NCBI RefSeq assembly: GCF_014196295.1
Contig: NZ_JACIDK010000001.1
Location: forward strand, 972,785-1,036,784
Direction of reading: 5' to 3'
DNA: 64,000 nucleotides
Source of the DNA: Phenylobacterium haematophilum
GTDB taxonomy: Bacteria; Pseudomonadota; Alphaproteobacteria; Caulobacterales; Caulobacteraceae
Shown: positions 19,426 to 27,053 of the stretch, in pieces
How positions within the stretch are numbered: position 1 is the stretch's first letter
Layout: every line of letters starts with the position of its first letter
Program-made: the position numbers and the translations under genes
The notes under the pieces: model-generated
What the model saw: only the letters and a program-made list of their open reading frames with translations
What the model was told of the DNA's origin: nothing
The model's database searches: none

Positions 19426-19868
19426 GCAGCGGCCTCGTGCGGCGCAAAGCGGCCGTTCACCAGGTCGTCCAGGCTGACCGAGGCCAGGTAGCTGTGCAGG
19501 TGCCGGCCCATGTCCTCCCAGAGGTCATGGGTGATGCAGCGCTCGCCCTTCAGCATGCAGCCCTTGCCCTGCACGCCGCAGCGGGTGGCGCGCAGCGGCT
19601 CGTCGACGGCCAAGACGATGTCGGCGATGTTGGTCTCTTCGGCGCTCTTGGCCAGGCGATAGCCGCCGCCCGGACCGCGCAGGCTCTTGACCAAGCCGCG
19701 GCGACGCAGACGTGCGAAAAGCTGTTCCAGGTACGAGAGCGAAATCTGTTGCCGGGCGGCGATTTCGGCCAGGGTGACGGCGCGATCGCCTTCCGCCAAC
19801 GCGGCCTGACGGCGCGCGAGGTCGGCCATGGCCATCACCGCATAACGTCCCTTGGTCGAAAGGCGCAT
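19422..19868 (-). CDS. iscR: Rrf2-family Fe-S sensing repressor IscR
   Basis: 148 residues from the ATG at 19868 (AAGGAG upstream). It has a winged-helix DNA-binding domain (MRLSTKGRYAVMAMADLA, then LSYLEQLFARLRRRGLV) and three cysteines Cys97, Cys104 and Cys111 with His114 in CITHDLW, the set that binds [2Fe-2S] in IscR. The spacing is C-X6-C-X6-C, one longer at each gap than in E. coli. It heads the iscR-desulfurase-sufB-unknown-sufCDS-sufT-sufA operon and probably represses it when clusters are plentiful. A matching operator lies upstream at 19993-20017. Confidence 0.93.
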   Translation of the reverse strand: MRLSTKGRYAVMAMADLARRQAALAEGDRAVTLAEIAARQQISLSYLEQLFARLRRRGLVKSLRGPGGGYRLAKSAEETNIADIVLAVDEPLRATRCGVQGKGCMLKGERCITHDLWEDMGRHLHSYLASVSLDDLVNGRFAPHEAAA

Positions 19869-19984
19869 ACCGCTCCTTGAAGCTCTCAGCAGCCCGATTG
19901 CTTTTTTTCGAGCATTTGTGGGGTCCCATATGTTACAGGCCCCCGCTTGCACGGGGCTTGTCGCCGGAACCGGCCGACGGTCGC

Positions 19985-20017
19985 GACTTAGGAAGACCGA
20001 GCGCGTTAGTCAAGTAT
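19985..20017 (-). promoter_or_regulatory. iscR promoter with IscR type-1 operator
   Basis: Read on the minus strand, ATACTTGACTAA (20017-20006) exactly matches the left half of the IscR/Rrf2 type-1 consensus (ATASYYGACTRW), and a degenerate right half follows to 19993 (18 of 25 positions fit overall). The same bases hold a -35 TTGACT (20013-20008), with TAAGTC (19990-19985) 17 bp away as a possible -10. Binding would block the promoter and give autorepression. Confidence 0.6.
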
Positions 20018-20047
20018 TCGGACGCCGCGCCTGACGAGAGGAATGGC

Positions 20048-20698
20048 ATGCCAGAAGTGGTTCTGACCGGCGCGGCCGGGCGGATCGAGGGTCGATACAC
20101 CCAGGGCAAAAGCCCGACGGCGCCGATCGCGCTGATCCTGCACCCGCACCCCAAGGCCGGCGGGCAGATGAACCACCCCGTGGCGGTGCAACTCTTCCAC
20201 CTGTTCATGAAGCGCGGCTTCTCGACACTGCGGTTCAATTTCCGCGGCGTCGGCCGCAGCCAGGGCGAGTTCGATTCGGGCATCGGCGAGTTGGCGGACG
20301 CGGCCACCGCGCTCGACTGGCTGCAGTCGACCAACCCCGCCGCCTCGCAGTGCTGGGTCGCTGGCTACTCGTTCGGCGCCTGGATCGGCATGCAACTGCT
20401 GATGCGCCGGCCGGAGACCGATGGCTTCATCAGCGTCTCGCCGCCGACCAACATGTACGACTTCAGCTTCCTGGCGCCCTGCCCGGCCTCGGGCCTGATC
20501 CTGCATGGCGGCGCCGACACCGTCGTCCCGCCGGTGGAGGTCGAGCGCGTGGTCTCCAAGCTGCGCACCCAGAAGGGCATCGTCATCGACCACGAGGTCG
20601 TCGAAGGGGCTTCGCACTTCTGGGCCGAGCACCTGCCGGAAGTCGAAAAGCGCGTCGGCGCCTATCTCGACAAGCGCATCGAGGCCGACCCGATCTGA
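20048..20698 (+). CDS. Alpha/beta hydrolase (COG2945-type)
   Basis: 216 residues from the ATG at 20048 (GAGAGGAA upstream). Signature features are LILHPHPKAGGQMNHPV near the start (HPHP motif of this subfamily), the nucleophile elbow GYSFGAW with Ser at about 103, an Asp in HGGADTVVPP and a His in GASHFWAEH, completing a Ser-Asp-His triad. It resembles small dienelactone hydrolase-like esterases; the substrate is unknown. It is divergent from iscR and ends at a bidirectional terminator. Confidence 0.87.
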   Translation: MPEVVLTGAAGRIEGRYTQGKSPTAPIALILHPHPKAGGQMNHPVAVQLFHLFMKRGFSTLRFNFRGVGRSQGEFDSGIGELADAATALDWLQSTNPAASQCWVAGYSFGAWIGMQLLMRRPETDGFISVSPPTNMYDFSFLAPCPASGLILHGGADTVVPPVEVERVVSKLRTQKGIVIDHEVVEGASHFWAEHLPEVEKRVGAYLDKRIEADPI

Positions 20699-20723
20699 TC
20701 GGGCCGCCCAGCGCAAAAAGTTC

Positions 20724-20753
20724 AAAGGCCGGAGCTCCAGCCCCGGCCTTTTT
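20724..20753. terminator. Bidirectional terminator
   Basis: AAAGGCCGG (20724-20732) pairs with CCGGCCTTT (20743-20751), with T-rich sequence on the plus strand and A-rich sequence on the other side, so it can serve both the hydrolase gene and the convergent amidohydrolase gene. Confidence 0.8.
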
Positions 20754-20759
20754 CTTTGG

Positions 20760-22058
20760 CTACTTCGCCGCGAGGTAATCCAGCGCAAGCAGCGCCTGGG
20801 CGCGCACGCCCGTCTCCATCGCCTTTTCGTCGACATCGAAGAACGGCGAGTGGTTGCCGCCCTTCGGGGCGCCGACGCCCAGGTGATAGAAGAAACCCGG
20901 GATCTCCTTCTGGAAGTACGAGAAGTCCTCGGCGCCCATGATGTAGTCGATGTCGTCGGCGACCTTGCCCTGGGCCGCACGCGTCAGGGTCGGCTTCATC
21001 TGCGCCGAGAGCGCGCGGTTGTTGTCGGTCACCGGATTGGGCTGGCCCCAGTCGATCTTGCCGGTGGCGCCGTAGCGCTCGGTGATCGAGGCCACAGCCT
21101 TGTCGGCGCGGGCCATCACGTCGGTGCGCATGCCCGGATCGAAGGTCCGCAGCGTCCCGGTCATGGTCATGTCTTCGGGGATGATGTTGTAGCGCATGCC
21201 GCCCTGCAGAGTGGCGATGGTCAACACCGTCGGGGTCTTGGAGACGTTGATCTGGCGCGAGGTGATCTGGTTGAAGGCGGTGACGATGTCGGCGGTCAGC
21301 GACGACATGTCGATGCCTTGCCACGGCATCGAACCGTGCGCCTGCTTGCCCTTCAGATGGATCTCGAAGCGGTCGGAGGCGGCCATCATCGGACCTGGAC
21401 GCCAGACCAGCATGCCGACCGGGCCGGGGAACGCGTGCAGGCCGAAGATCGCGTCGACCTTCGGGCTGGTCAGCACGCCTTCCTTGACCATCAGCGGCGC
21501 GCCGCCCTCCTCGCCCGGAGGCGGGCCTTCCTCGGCCGGTTGGAAGATGAAGACCACCGTGCCTTCGATCTGGTCCTTCATGCCGGCCAGGACCTCGGCC
21601 GTGCCCATCAGGATCGCGACGTGGCTGTCGTGGCCGCAGGCATGCATCACCGGCACCGTCTGGCCGAGATACTTGCCCGTCGCCTTCGAGGCGAACGGCA
21701 GGCCGGTCTGTTCGGCCACCGGCAAGGCGTCCATGTCGGCGCGCAGGGCGACGACCTTGCCGGGCTTGCCGCCCTTCAAGATACCGACCACGCCGGTCTT
21801 GCCGACGCCAGTGCGCACTTCCAGGCCCAGCTTGCGCAGATGGTCGGCGACGATTTTGGCGGTGCGAACCTCGCTGTTCGACAGCTCCGGATGCTCATGG
21901 AAGTCCCGCCGCCAGGCGATCACCTTCGGCTGCAGCGCCGCGGCCCGGGCGAACACCGCCGCGTCATAAGGTTTGGCCGCCGGCGCGTCCTGCGCCGACG
22001 CGCTCCCCGTCATCGCCACAACCGCGGCGACGCCCGCCAGCCAAACCCGTTTCGACAT
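20760..22058 (-). CDS. Exported M20-family amidohydrolase/peptidase
   Basis: 432 residues with a Sec signal peptide (cut after SASA, about residue 22). It is an M20D member: DFHEHPELSNSE, RADMDALP, the HACGHDSHVAIL metal site, FQPAEEG with the catalytic Glu pair region, and a late HSPFF metal-binding His. Relatives hydrolyse N-acyl amino acids, hippurate, indole-3-acetyl conjugates or small peptides; the periplasmic location suggests a scavenging role. The specific substrate is unknown. It follows anmK by 15 bp on the same strand. Confidence 0.9.
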   Translation of the reverse strand: MSKRVWLAGVAAVVAMTGSASAQDAPAAKPYDAAVFARAAALQPKVIAWRRDFHEHPELSNSEVRTAKIVADHLRKLGLEVRTGVGKTGVVGILKGGKPGKVVALRADMDALPVAEQTGLPFASKATGKYLGQTVPVMHACGHDSHVAILMGTAEVLAGMKDQIEGTVVFIFQPAEEGPPPGEEGGAPLMVKEGVLTSPKVDAIFGLHAFPGPVGMLVWRPGPMMAASDRFEIHLKGKQAHGSMPWQGIDMSSLTADIVTAFNQITSRQINVSKTPTVLTIATLQGGMRYNIIPEDMTMTGTLRTFDPGMRTDVMARADKAVASITERYGATGKIDWGQPNPVTDNNRALSAQMKPTLTRAAQGKVADDIDYIMGAEDFSYFQKEIPGFFYHLGVGAPKGGNHSPFFDVDEKAMETGVRAQALLALDYLAAK

Positions 22059-22073
22059 GTAAGCTCCTAAACT

Positions 22074-23186
22074 CTAGCGGTTCGGGCGGACGATGCGCCC
22101 GCCAGTCATCGGCGCAGCGACGCCGGTGGTCTTGGGAAACGAGATCGGCAGCCCCCGCGCGGTGCGCGCCGCCAGATAGGCGAAGGCCTCGGCCTCGATC
22201 GAGTCGCCGCGCCAGCCGTGATCCTCGGCCGTGGTCACCGGCACGTCCAGCCGCTCGGCGAAGGCCGCCATCAGGGTCGGATTGCGCCGTCCGCCGCCGC
22301 AGACGATCAGCTCGGTGGGCGATCCGCCCATGACGCCGAAGCCGAGCTTCAGCGCCTCGGCCGTGAACGCCACCAGGGTCGCGGCGGCGTCCTCCAGCCG
22401 CAGCGGCTCCAGCGGCTCCAGCGAGAAGTCGTAGCGGTCCAGCGACTTGGGCGGCGGCGCCTGGAAATACGGATGCGCCAGCAGGCCGCTCAGCACCACT
22501 TCGTCGGCCTGGCCGACGCTGGCGTACTTGCCGCCTTCGTCGAAACGGCCGGCGCCGCGCGACTGCATCAAGAGGTCGATCATGCCGTTGCCGGGGCCGG
22601 TGTCGAAGGCCGCGATGTCCTCGCCGCCCGACCAGAAGGTGACATTGGCGACGCCGCCGACGTTAAGCACCGCCAGCGGCGCGGACATGCCAGCGCTCTT
22701 GGCCCGGGCGAGGTGGTAGATCGGCGCCAGCGGCGCGCCCTCCCCGCCTGCGGCCACGTCGGCGGTGCGGAAATCGAAAGCCACCGGCACGCCGCACGCG
22801 TCGGCCAGCCATTGACCGTCGCCCAGTTGCACCGTGCGCCCGACCACGCCGTCCTGCGGCCGCTCGTGCAGCACCGTCTGGCCGTGCATGCCGATCAGGT
22901 CGATGTCGGACCAGCCCAGTCCGTTCTGGGCCAGGAATTCCTCAGCCGCGGCGAAGTGCTCGCGGGCCACCGCCTCGGCCGCCGGCGCGAACGAGTCCGG
23001 CTCCGGTTCGCCCCGCTCCCAGGCCATCGCCGCATGCGTCGCCTCCAGCACCGCCGCGCGAGTTTCCTCGCTCAGCTTGCGCTCGCCGGCCGGCCCGAAG
23101 GCGAAGATCGTCTCGCCGTCGGTCTCCAGGATCGCCATGTCGCAGGCGTCGAGGGACGTGCCGGTCATGAAGCCCAGAACTCGCAT
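22074..23186 (-). CDS. anmK: Anhydro-N-acetylmuramic acid kinase
   Basis: 370 residues. It begins MRVLGFMTGTSLDACDMAI (the MSGTS-like ATP motif), has GMHGQTVLH, FDTGPGNGMIDLL and CGGGRRNPTLM, all diagnostic for AnmK. The enzyme opens and phosphorylates 1,6-anhydro-MurNAc to MurNAc-6-phosphate in peptidoglycan recycling. The window also encodes the PBP1A, AmiC and LmdC wall enzymes. Divergent from tyrS. Confidence 0.95.
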   Translation of the reverse strand: MRVLGFMTGTSLDACDMAILETDGETIFAFGPAGERKLSEETRAAVLEATHAAMAWERGEPEPDSFAPAAEAVAREHFAAAEEFLAQNGLGWSDIDLIGMHGQTVLHERPQDGVVGRTVQLGDGQWLADACGVPVAFDFRTADVAAGGEGAPLAPIYHLARAKSAGMSAPLAVLNVGGVANVTFWSGGEDIAAFDTGPGNGMIDLLMQSRGAGRFDEGGKYASVGQADEVVLSGLLAHPYFQAPPPKSLDRYDFSLEPLEPLRLEDAAATLVAFTAEALKLGFGVMGGSPTELIVCGGGRRNPTLMAAFAERLDVPVTTAEDHGWRGDSIEAEAFAYLAARTARGLPISFPKTTGVAAPMTGGRIVRPNR

Positions 23187-23192
23187 GCCAGC

Positions 23193-23222
23193 TTGACTGC
23201 CACGGCGTGCGGGCCGTAGCTA
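23193..23222 (+). promoter_or_regulatory. Candidate promoter for the tyrS leader
   Basis: TTGACT (23193-23198) and TAGCTA (23217-23222) are 18 bp apart. Initiation about 7 bp downstream would fall at or next to 23229, the ATG of a 15-codon reading frame, giving a leaderless transcript. By-eye prediction. Confidence 0.35.
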
Positions 23223-23228
23223 GAGCCC

Positions 23229-23276
23229 ATGATCATCCGCGCTGTCATCGCCGGCCGCTATTACCGCCTGCCCTAG
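23229..23276 (+). CDS. Candidate leader peptide with Tyr-Tyr upstream of tyrS
   Basis: A 15-codon frame, MIIRAVIAGRYYRLP then TAG, lies 99 bp before tyrS. Codons 11 and 12 are tandem Tyr (TAT TAC). The next base starts a 7-bp hairpin (23265-23284) whose loop contains the stop codon. A ribosome waiting for charged tRNA-Tyr would cover the 5-prime arm and free GCAGGCGC (23278-23285) to pair with GCGCC plus CTG at 23299-23307. This is the layout of a transcription- or translation-attenuation leader, but it could be chance: 15-codon frames are common. Confidence 0.35.
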   Translation: MIIRAVIAGRYYRLP

Positions 23277-23284
23277 AGCAGGCG
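23265..23284 (+). promoter_or_regulatory. Hairpin overlapping the tyrS leader stop
   Basis: CGCCTGC (23265-23271) pairs perfectly with GCAGGCG (23278-23284) over the loop CCTAGA, which holds the leader's TAG. GGCGC (23281-23285) can alternatively pair with GCGCC (23299-23303), so two structures are mutually exclusive. Confidence 0.45.
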
Positions 23285-23375
23285 CGGATCGATCTCTTGC
23301 GCCACCTGTAATGGTCGGCGCCCGCATCCCAGAAAAAGACGGTCTCCGGCTAGCAGCCGCCTAGGAGCCTGTCAG

Positions 23376-24704
23376 ATGTCCCTCGAAATCACAGACAATC
23401 GCGTGTTAGAGCGCGCCTCTGAATCCCCGACGCCAGAAGAACGCCCCATGTCCGAACAGCCGTTCAAGTCCGAGTTCCTGCGCACCATGCAGGAACGCGG
23501 CTACATTCATCAGATCACCCATCCGGTCGAGCTCGACGAAGCCGCCGCCAAGGGGGCGATCACGGCCTATATCGGCTTCGACGCCACCGCCGCATCTCTG
23601 CACGTCGGCCACATGATTCAGATCATGATGCTGCGCCGACTGCAGCAGGCCGGCCACAAGCCGATCGTGCTCATGGGCGGGGGCACCACCAAGGTCGGCG
23701 ACCCGACCGACAAGGACGGCCAGCGCCCGCTGCTCACCCACGAGCAGATCCAGGACAACATCGCCACCATCAAGGGCACCTTCCAGCGGTTCCTGACCTT
23801 CGGCGACGGCCCGACGGACGCGATCATGGTCGACAACGACGAGTGGCTGTCCAAGTTCGGCTACGTCGAGTTCCTGCGGAACTACGGGGTCCACTTCACG
23901 GTCAACCGCATGCTGGCTTTCGACAGCGTCAAGGCGCGGCTCGAGCGGGAGCAGCCGATGACCTTCCTCGAATTCAACTACATGCTGATGCAGTCGGTCG
24001 ACTTCCTGGAGCTCGAGCGCAGCCACGGCTGCCTGCTGCAGATGGGCGGCTCGGACCAGTGGGGAAACATCGTCAACGGGGTGGAGCTGATCCGCCGCGT
24101 CGATCAGAAGCCGGCCTTCGGCCTGACCACCCCCCTGCTCTCCACCGCTTCGGGCCAGAAGATGGGCAAGACGGTCGGCGGCGCGGTCTGGCTCAACGCC
24201 GACATGCGGAGCCCCTACGACTACTGGCAGTTCTGGCGCAACACCGAGGACGCCGACGTCGGCCGATTCATGCGCCTGTTCACCGACCTGCCGCTGGACG
24301 AGATCGCCCGCTACGAAGCGATGCAGGGCGCCGATATCAACGAGGCCAAAAAGGCGCTCGCCAACGAGACCACCCGCATGCTGCACGGGGAGGAAGCCGC
24401 CGCTGCGGCCGCCGAGGCCGCGCGGGTGGCCTTCGAGGTCGGTTCGGTGTCCGGCGACATGCCGACCCACGAGGTGCCGTCGGCCGAGCTCGAAGCCGGG
24501 ATCATGCTGGCTGCGCTGGCCGCCGACGCCGGCTTGGCCGGCTCGCGCGGCGAGGCCCGCCGCCTGGCCCAGGGCGGCGGCCTGCGGGTCAACGACAAGG
24601 CCGAGGCGGATGCGGGCCGCATGATCACCAAGGCGGACCTCGTTGACGGCGTGGTCAAGCTGGCCGCAGGCAAGAAGAAGATCATCCTGGTGAAACCGGT
24701 CTAG
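23376..24704 (+). CDS. tyrS: Tyrosyl-tRNA synthetase
   Basis: Class I synthetase that charges tRNA-Tyr. The catalytic HIGH motif is HVGH (residues 76-79 from this start) and KMSKS is KMGKT; the C-terminal part is an S4-type RNA-binding domain ([17 protein letters not shown]). The ATG at 23376 has AGGAG 8 bases upstream and is preferred; the ATG at 23448 ([10 protein letters not shown]) gives the usual family length of 418 and is a real alternative, because the extra 24 residues are not part of the fold. The C-terminal third carries an Ala-rich linker. bcp starts 9 bp after the stop. Confidence 0.95.
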   Translation: MSLEITDNRVLERASESPTPEERPMSEQPFKSEFLRTMQERGYIHQITHPVELDEAAAKGAITAYIGFDATAASLHVGHMIQIMMLRRLQQAGHKPIVLMGGGTTKVGDPTDKDGQRPLLTHEQIQDNIATIKGTFQRFLTFGDGPTDAIMVDNDEWLSKFGYVEFLRNYGVHFTVNRMLAFDSVKARLEREQPMTFLEFNYMLMQSVDFLELERSHGCLLQMGGSDQWGNIVNGVELIRRVDQKPAFGLTTPLLSTASGQKMGKTVGGAVWLNADMRSPYDYWQFWRNTEDADVGRFMRLFTDLPLDEIARYEAMQGADINEAKKALANETTRMLHGEEAAAAAAEAARVAFEVGSVSGDMPTHEVPSAELEAGIMLAALAADAGLAGSRGEARRLAQGGGLRVNDKAEADAGRMITKADLVDGVVKLAAGKKKIILVKPV

Positions 24705-24713
24705 GAGCACGAC

Positions 24714-25178
24714 ATGTCCGCACTGACCGAGGGCTCCGCCGCCCCCGACTTCGAACTGCAGGGTGCGCAAGGCCCGGTGAAGCTCGCCGACTTCGCCGGC
24801 AAGCCGCTGGTCGTCTATTTCTATCCGAAGGACGACACCTCCGGCTGCACCAAGGAGGCGCAGGAGTTCACCGCCCTGGCCGCAGAATTCGCCCAGGCCG
24901 GCGTTGCACTGCTGGGGGTCTCCAAGGACAGCGTCGCCAGTCACGCGAAGTTTACAGCCAAATACGACCTTGCCGTGCCGCTGGCCTCGGACCCGGAAGG
25001 GACGATGATCGAGGCCTACGGAGCCTGGGTCGAAAAGAACATGTACGGTCGCAAGTACATGGGCATCGATCGCTCGACCTTCCTGATCGGCGCAGACGGT
25101 AAATTGGCGCGAATTTGGCGCAAGGTCCGCGTTCCCGGCCACGCGGCCGAAGTACTGAGAGCTGCGCAATCCCTTTGA
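24714..25178 (+). CDS. bcp: Thioredoxin-dependent peroxiredoxin, BCP/PrxQ type
   Basis: 154 residues. The peroxidatic Cys is Cys45 in DDTSGCTKEAQ. The position of the E. coli resolving Cys50 is Gln, and no other Cys is present, so this is a one-Cys BCP that must use an outside thiol for recycling. It reduces H2O2 and alkyl hydroperoxides in the cytoplasm. It is 9 bp downstream of tyrS and probably co-transcribed with it; a long hairpin follows at 25190-25220. Confidence 0.93.
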   Translation: MSALTEGSAAPDFELQGAQGPVKLADFAGKPLVVYFYPKDDTSGCTKEAQEFTALAAEFAQAGVALLGVSKDSVASHAKFTAKYDLAVPLASDPEGTMIEAYGAWVEKNMYGRKYMGIDRSTFLIGADGKLARIWRKVRVPGHAAEVLRAAQSL

Positions 25179-25189
25179 TTGTTAAGCTT

Positions 25190-25220
25190 GACGCGCTGCG
25201 GCCGCTCGCCGCAGCGCGTC
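25190..25220 (+). terminator. 13-bp hairpin after bcp
   Basis: GACGCGCTGCGGC (25190-25202) pairs perfectly with GCCGCAGCGCGTC (25208-25220) over CGCTC. No T-tract follows, so it may be a Rho-assisted terminator or an RNA-stabilising 3-prime end. The rest of 25221-25477 holds no gene I can support. Confidence 0.5.
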
Positions 25221-25477
25221 GCCTTGACACGGCCGTCCCGCGGAACCCGCCGCCCTCGCCGCTGTTGTAGATTTGTCGCGCCGAGCCTTTATCAGCCAAG
25301 GTTAGGGGCTGCATACTGCGATGGTCTAGCGTGGCTATTCAGGCCTTGTTAACCACGATCAGCGAAACTGGTTCACCGCTCGGCTAGCCTACGTTGCAGC
25401 GTGAAGACGCTTGCACGCGCGCCAATTCTCATTGCATATCGCGCCGTTTCCCCGAGTTCGTAACCGATACGGTGAGA

Positions 25478-26635
25478 ATGACACGCTTCGCGCGCCTTCG
25501 CCGATCGCTTGTAGAGCTGTTCCCAGAGCGGCACCTCTACATCCGCTCCGGCGGTGAAATGCGTTCCTTCGTCCTGACCACCGGCCGCCAGATGGCGATC
25601 GCCGGAGGGGTCGCCGCCGGCGCGCTGTGGATGGGCGTCAGCACTGCGGCGATGATGGTCAATGCGATGGCCGTCTCCAGCCATGACCAGCAGCTGGCTC
25701 GCATGCAGGCCAAGTCCGAGCGCCTCGTCGCCGACCGAGAAGCCCGCCTGAACAGCGCCATGGTCCAGCTCAACCAGGCCGAGGGCGGCATCGGCGCACT
25801 GGCCGCGAGCGTCGAGAACCGCCACGCCGCGCTCGCCATGCTGCTGACCGAGTTCAAAGGCCAGCCGGGAGCCCAGGCTGCGCTGGCGCCCGCGATCGCG
25901 AAGGCCACCAGCGCCTCGGACGAGGTCGGCCCGCTCCGCCGCATAGAACTCGTCCGCGCCGGTCAGGAACGCCTGATCGACGCCGCCGACGACTTCGCCA
26001 AGACCCGCGCAGACCGTCTGCGGCTGGCTTTCCGCCTCGCCGGCCTGACCCCTTCCTCCTACGTGCCAAAGGGCGGCTCGCTCGGCGGCCCGCTGATCGA
26101 GGCCAAGGATCCCCGCGCCCTGGCCGCCGTGCTCGACGTCGACGAGGAGTTCGCCGAACGGATCCAGCACGCCGCGACCAATCTCTCGGAAGCCGGGGCT
26201 CTGGTCGACGCCGCCGCCAAGTTGCCTTTTGCTCGACCGACCACGGCGACGCCGCAGACCAGCAGCTACGGCGTCCGCTTCGACCCCTTCACTCGCCGGC
26301 CTGCTTTCCATTCGGGCCTCGACTTCGCCGGTCCGACCAACACGCCGATCTATTCGACCGCGCCCGGTGTGGTGTCGTTCACCGGCGTACGCTCCGGCTA
26401 TGGCAACACCATCGAGATCGACCACGGCCGAGGCTTCAAAACCCGTTACGCCCACCTGCAGGCCATCGGCGTGCGCCCGGGCGATCGCGTGGCGGTCGGG
26501 ACCCGCATCGGCGGCATGGGCTCCACGGGCCGGTCCACGGGGCCGCACCTGCACTACGAGGTCTGGGTCAATGGCAGGGCCCAGAACCCGTCGCGTTTCG
26601 TAAAGGCTGGCGATTATGTTCTCCAAGGCGGTTAA
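25478..26635 (+). CDS. lmdC: M23 (LytM) peptidoglycan endopeptidase linked to bactofilin
   Basis: About 385 residues from the ATG at 25478 (GGTGAG upstream). The order is: a short basic cytoplasmic N-terminus containing LFPERHLYIRSGGEMR, one membrane helix (about 39-62), a periplasmic coiled coil (about 65-130), then a C-terminal M23 domain. Zinc ligands are visible: His278 and Asp282 in HSGLDF and His359 in PHLHYE, with His357 the catalytic-side His. All ligands are intact, so it should be an active endopeptidase. It overlaps the bactofilin gene by 20 bp; such pairs (LmdC-BacA, Csd1-CcmA) shape cells by positioning the hydrolase. The symbol is by context. Confidence 0.87.
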   Translation: MTRFARLRRSLVELFPERHLYIRSGGEMRSFVLTTGRQMAIAGGVAAGALWMGVSTAAMMVNAMAVSSHDQQLARMQAKSERLVADREARLNSAMVQLNQAEGGIGALAASVENRHAALAMLLTEFKGQPGAQAALAPAIAKATSASDEVGPLRRIELVRAGQERLIDAADDFAKTRADRLRLAFRLAGLTPSSYVPKGGSLGGPLIEAKDPRALAAVLDVDEEFAERIQHAATNLSEAGALVDAAAKLPFARPTTATPQTSSYGVRFDPFTRRPAFHSGLDFAGPTNTPIYSTAPGVVSFTGVRSGYGNTIEIDHGRGFKTRYAHLQAIGVRPGDRVAVGTRIGGMGSTGRSTGPHLHYEVWVNGRAQNPSRFVKAGDYVLQGG

Positions 26636-27050
26636 GCCGCAGAAGGCTCCCGACGCCCCTCTGTCGGCGACCAGCGAACGCAAGGCACCCAAGCCGGCCT
26701 CCCTCATCAGCCAGGACCTCACCCTCGAAGGCGGCATCGTCGGCGAGGGCGAACTGCACGTGGACGGCGTGATCCGCGGCGACGTCCGCGTCGGCCGCCT
26801 GACCCTCGGTGACACCGGCCATATCGAAGGCTCGGTCCAGGCCGAGAGCATCGACGTTCGCGGCCGCATCATCGGCACGGTGACCGCCAAGCAGGTGCGC
26901 CTGTTCGGCACCGCCTATGTCGACGGCGACATCACCCACGAGCAGCTGTCGGTCGAGACCGGCGCCTTCTTCCAGGGCCGCAGCCTGAAGTTCCAGCGCC
27001 CGGCCCCGGTAGCCCTCGCTGCGCCCGAACCCGAAGTCCAGAGCGCCTGA
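26616..27050 (+). CDS. bacA: Bactofilin
   Basis: 144 residues. The central bactofilin beta-helix (about 30-125) shows the repeating GxIxGxV-type turns: EGGIVGEGELHVDGVIRGDVRVG, GHIEGSVQAESIDVRGRIIGTV, ARLFGTAYVDGDITHE-like. The disordered ends are Lys/Pro-rich (N) and Pro/Ala-rich (C). It polymerises without nucleotide into membrane-bound filaments that localise cell-wall enzymes; in Caulobacter, BacA acts at the stalk base. The start lies inside the 3-prime end of lmdC, so the two are translated together. Confidence 0.92.
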   Translation: MFSKAVKPQKAPDAPLSATSERKAPKPASLISQDLTLEGGIVGEGELHVDGVIRGDVRVGRLTLGDTGHIEGSVQAESIDVRGRIIGTVTAKQVRLFGTAYVDGDITHEQLSVETGAFFQGRSLKFQRPAPVALAAPEPEVQSA

Positions 27051-27053
27051 GGC

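Noticed and set aside
17509..19491. 660-codon open frame on the plus strand across sufB and the desulfurase gene
   Set aside because: Its protein is Arg/Gly/His-rich without domains and it runs antisense to two certain genes.
23187..23375. T-box riboswitch upstream of tyrS
   Set aside because: No T-box core sequence or specifier-loop layout is present; a leader peptide fits better.
23406..25169. 587-codon open frame opposite tyrS and bcp
   Set aside because: Antisense shadow of two well-identified genes.
25221..25477. Small gene upstream of lmdC
   Set aside because: Frames here lack ribosome-binding sites and protein-like composition.
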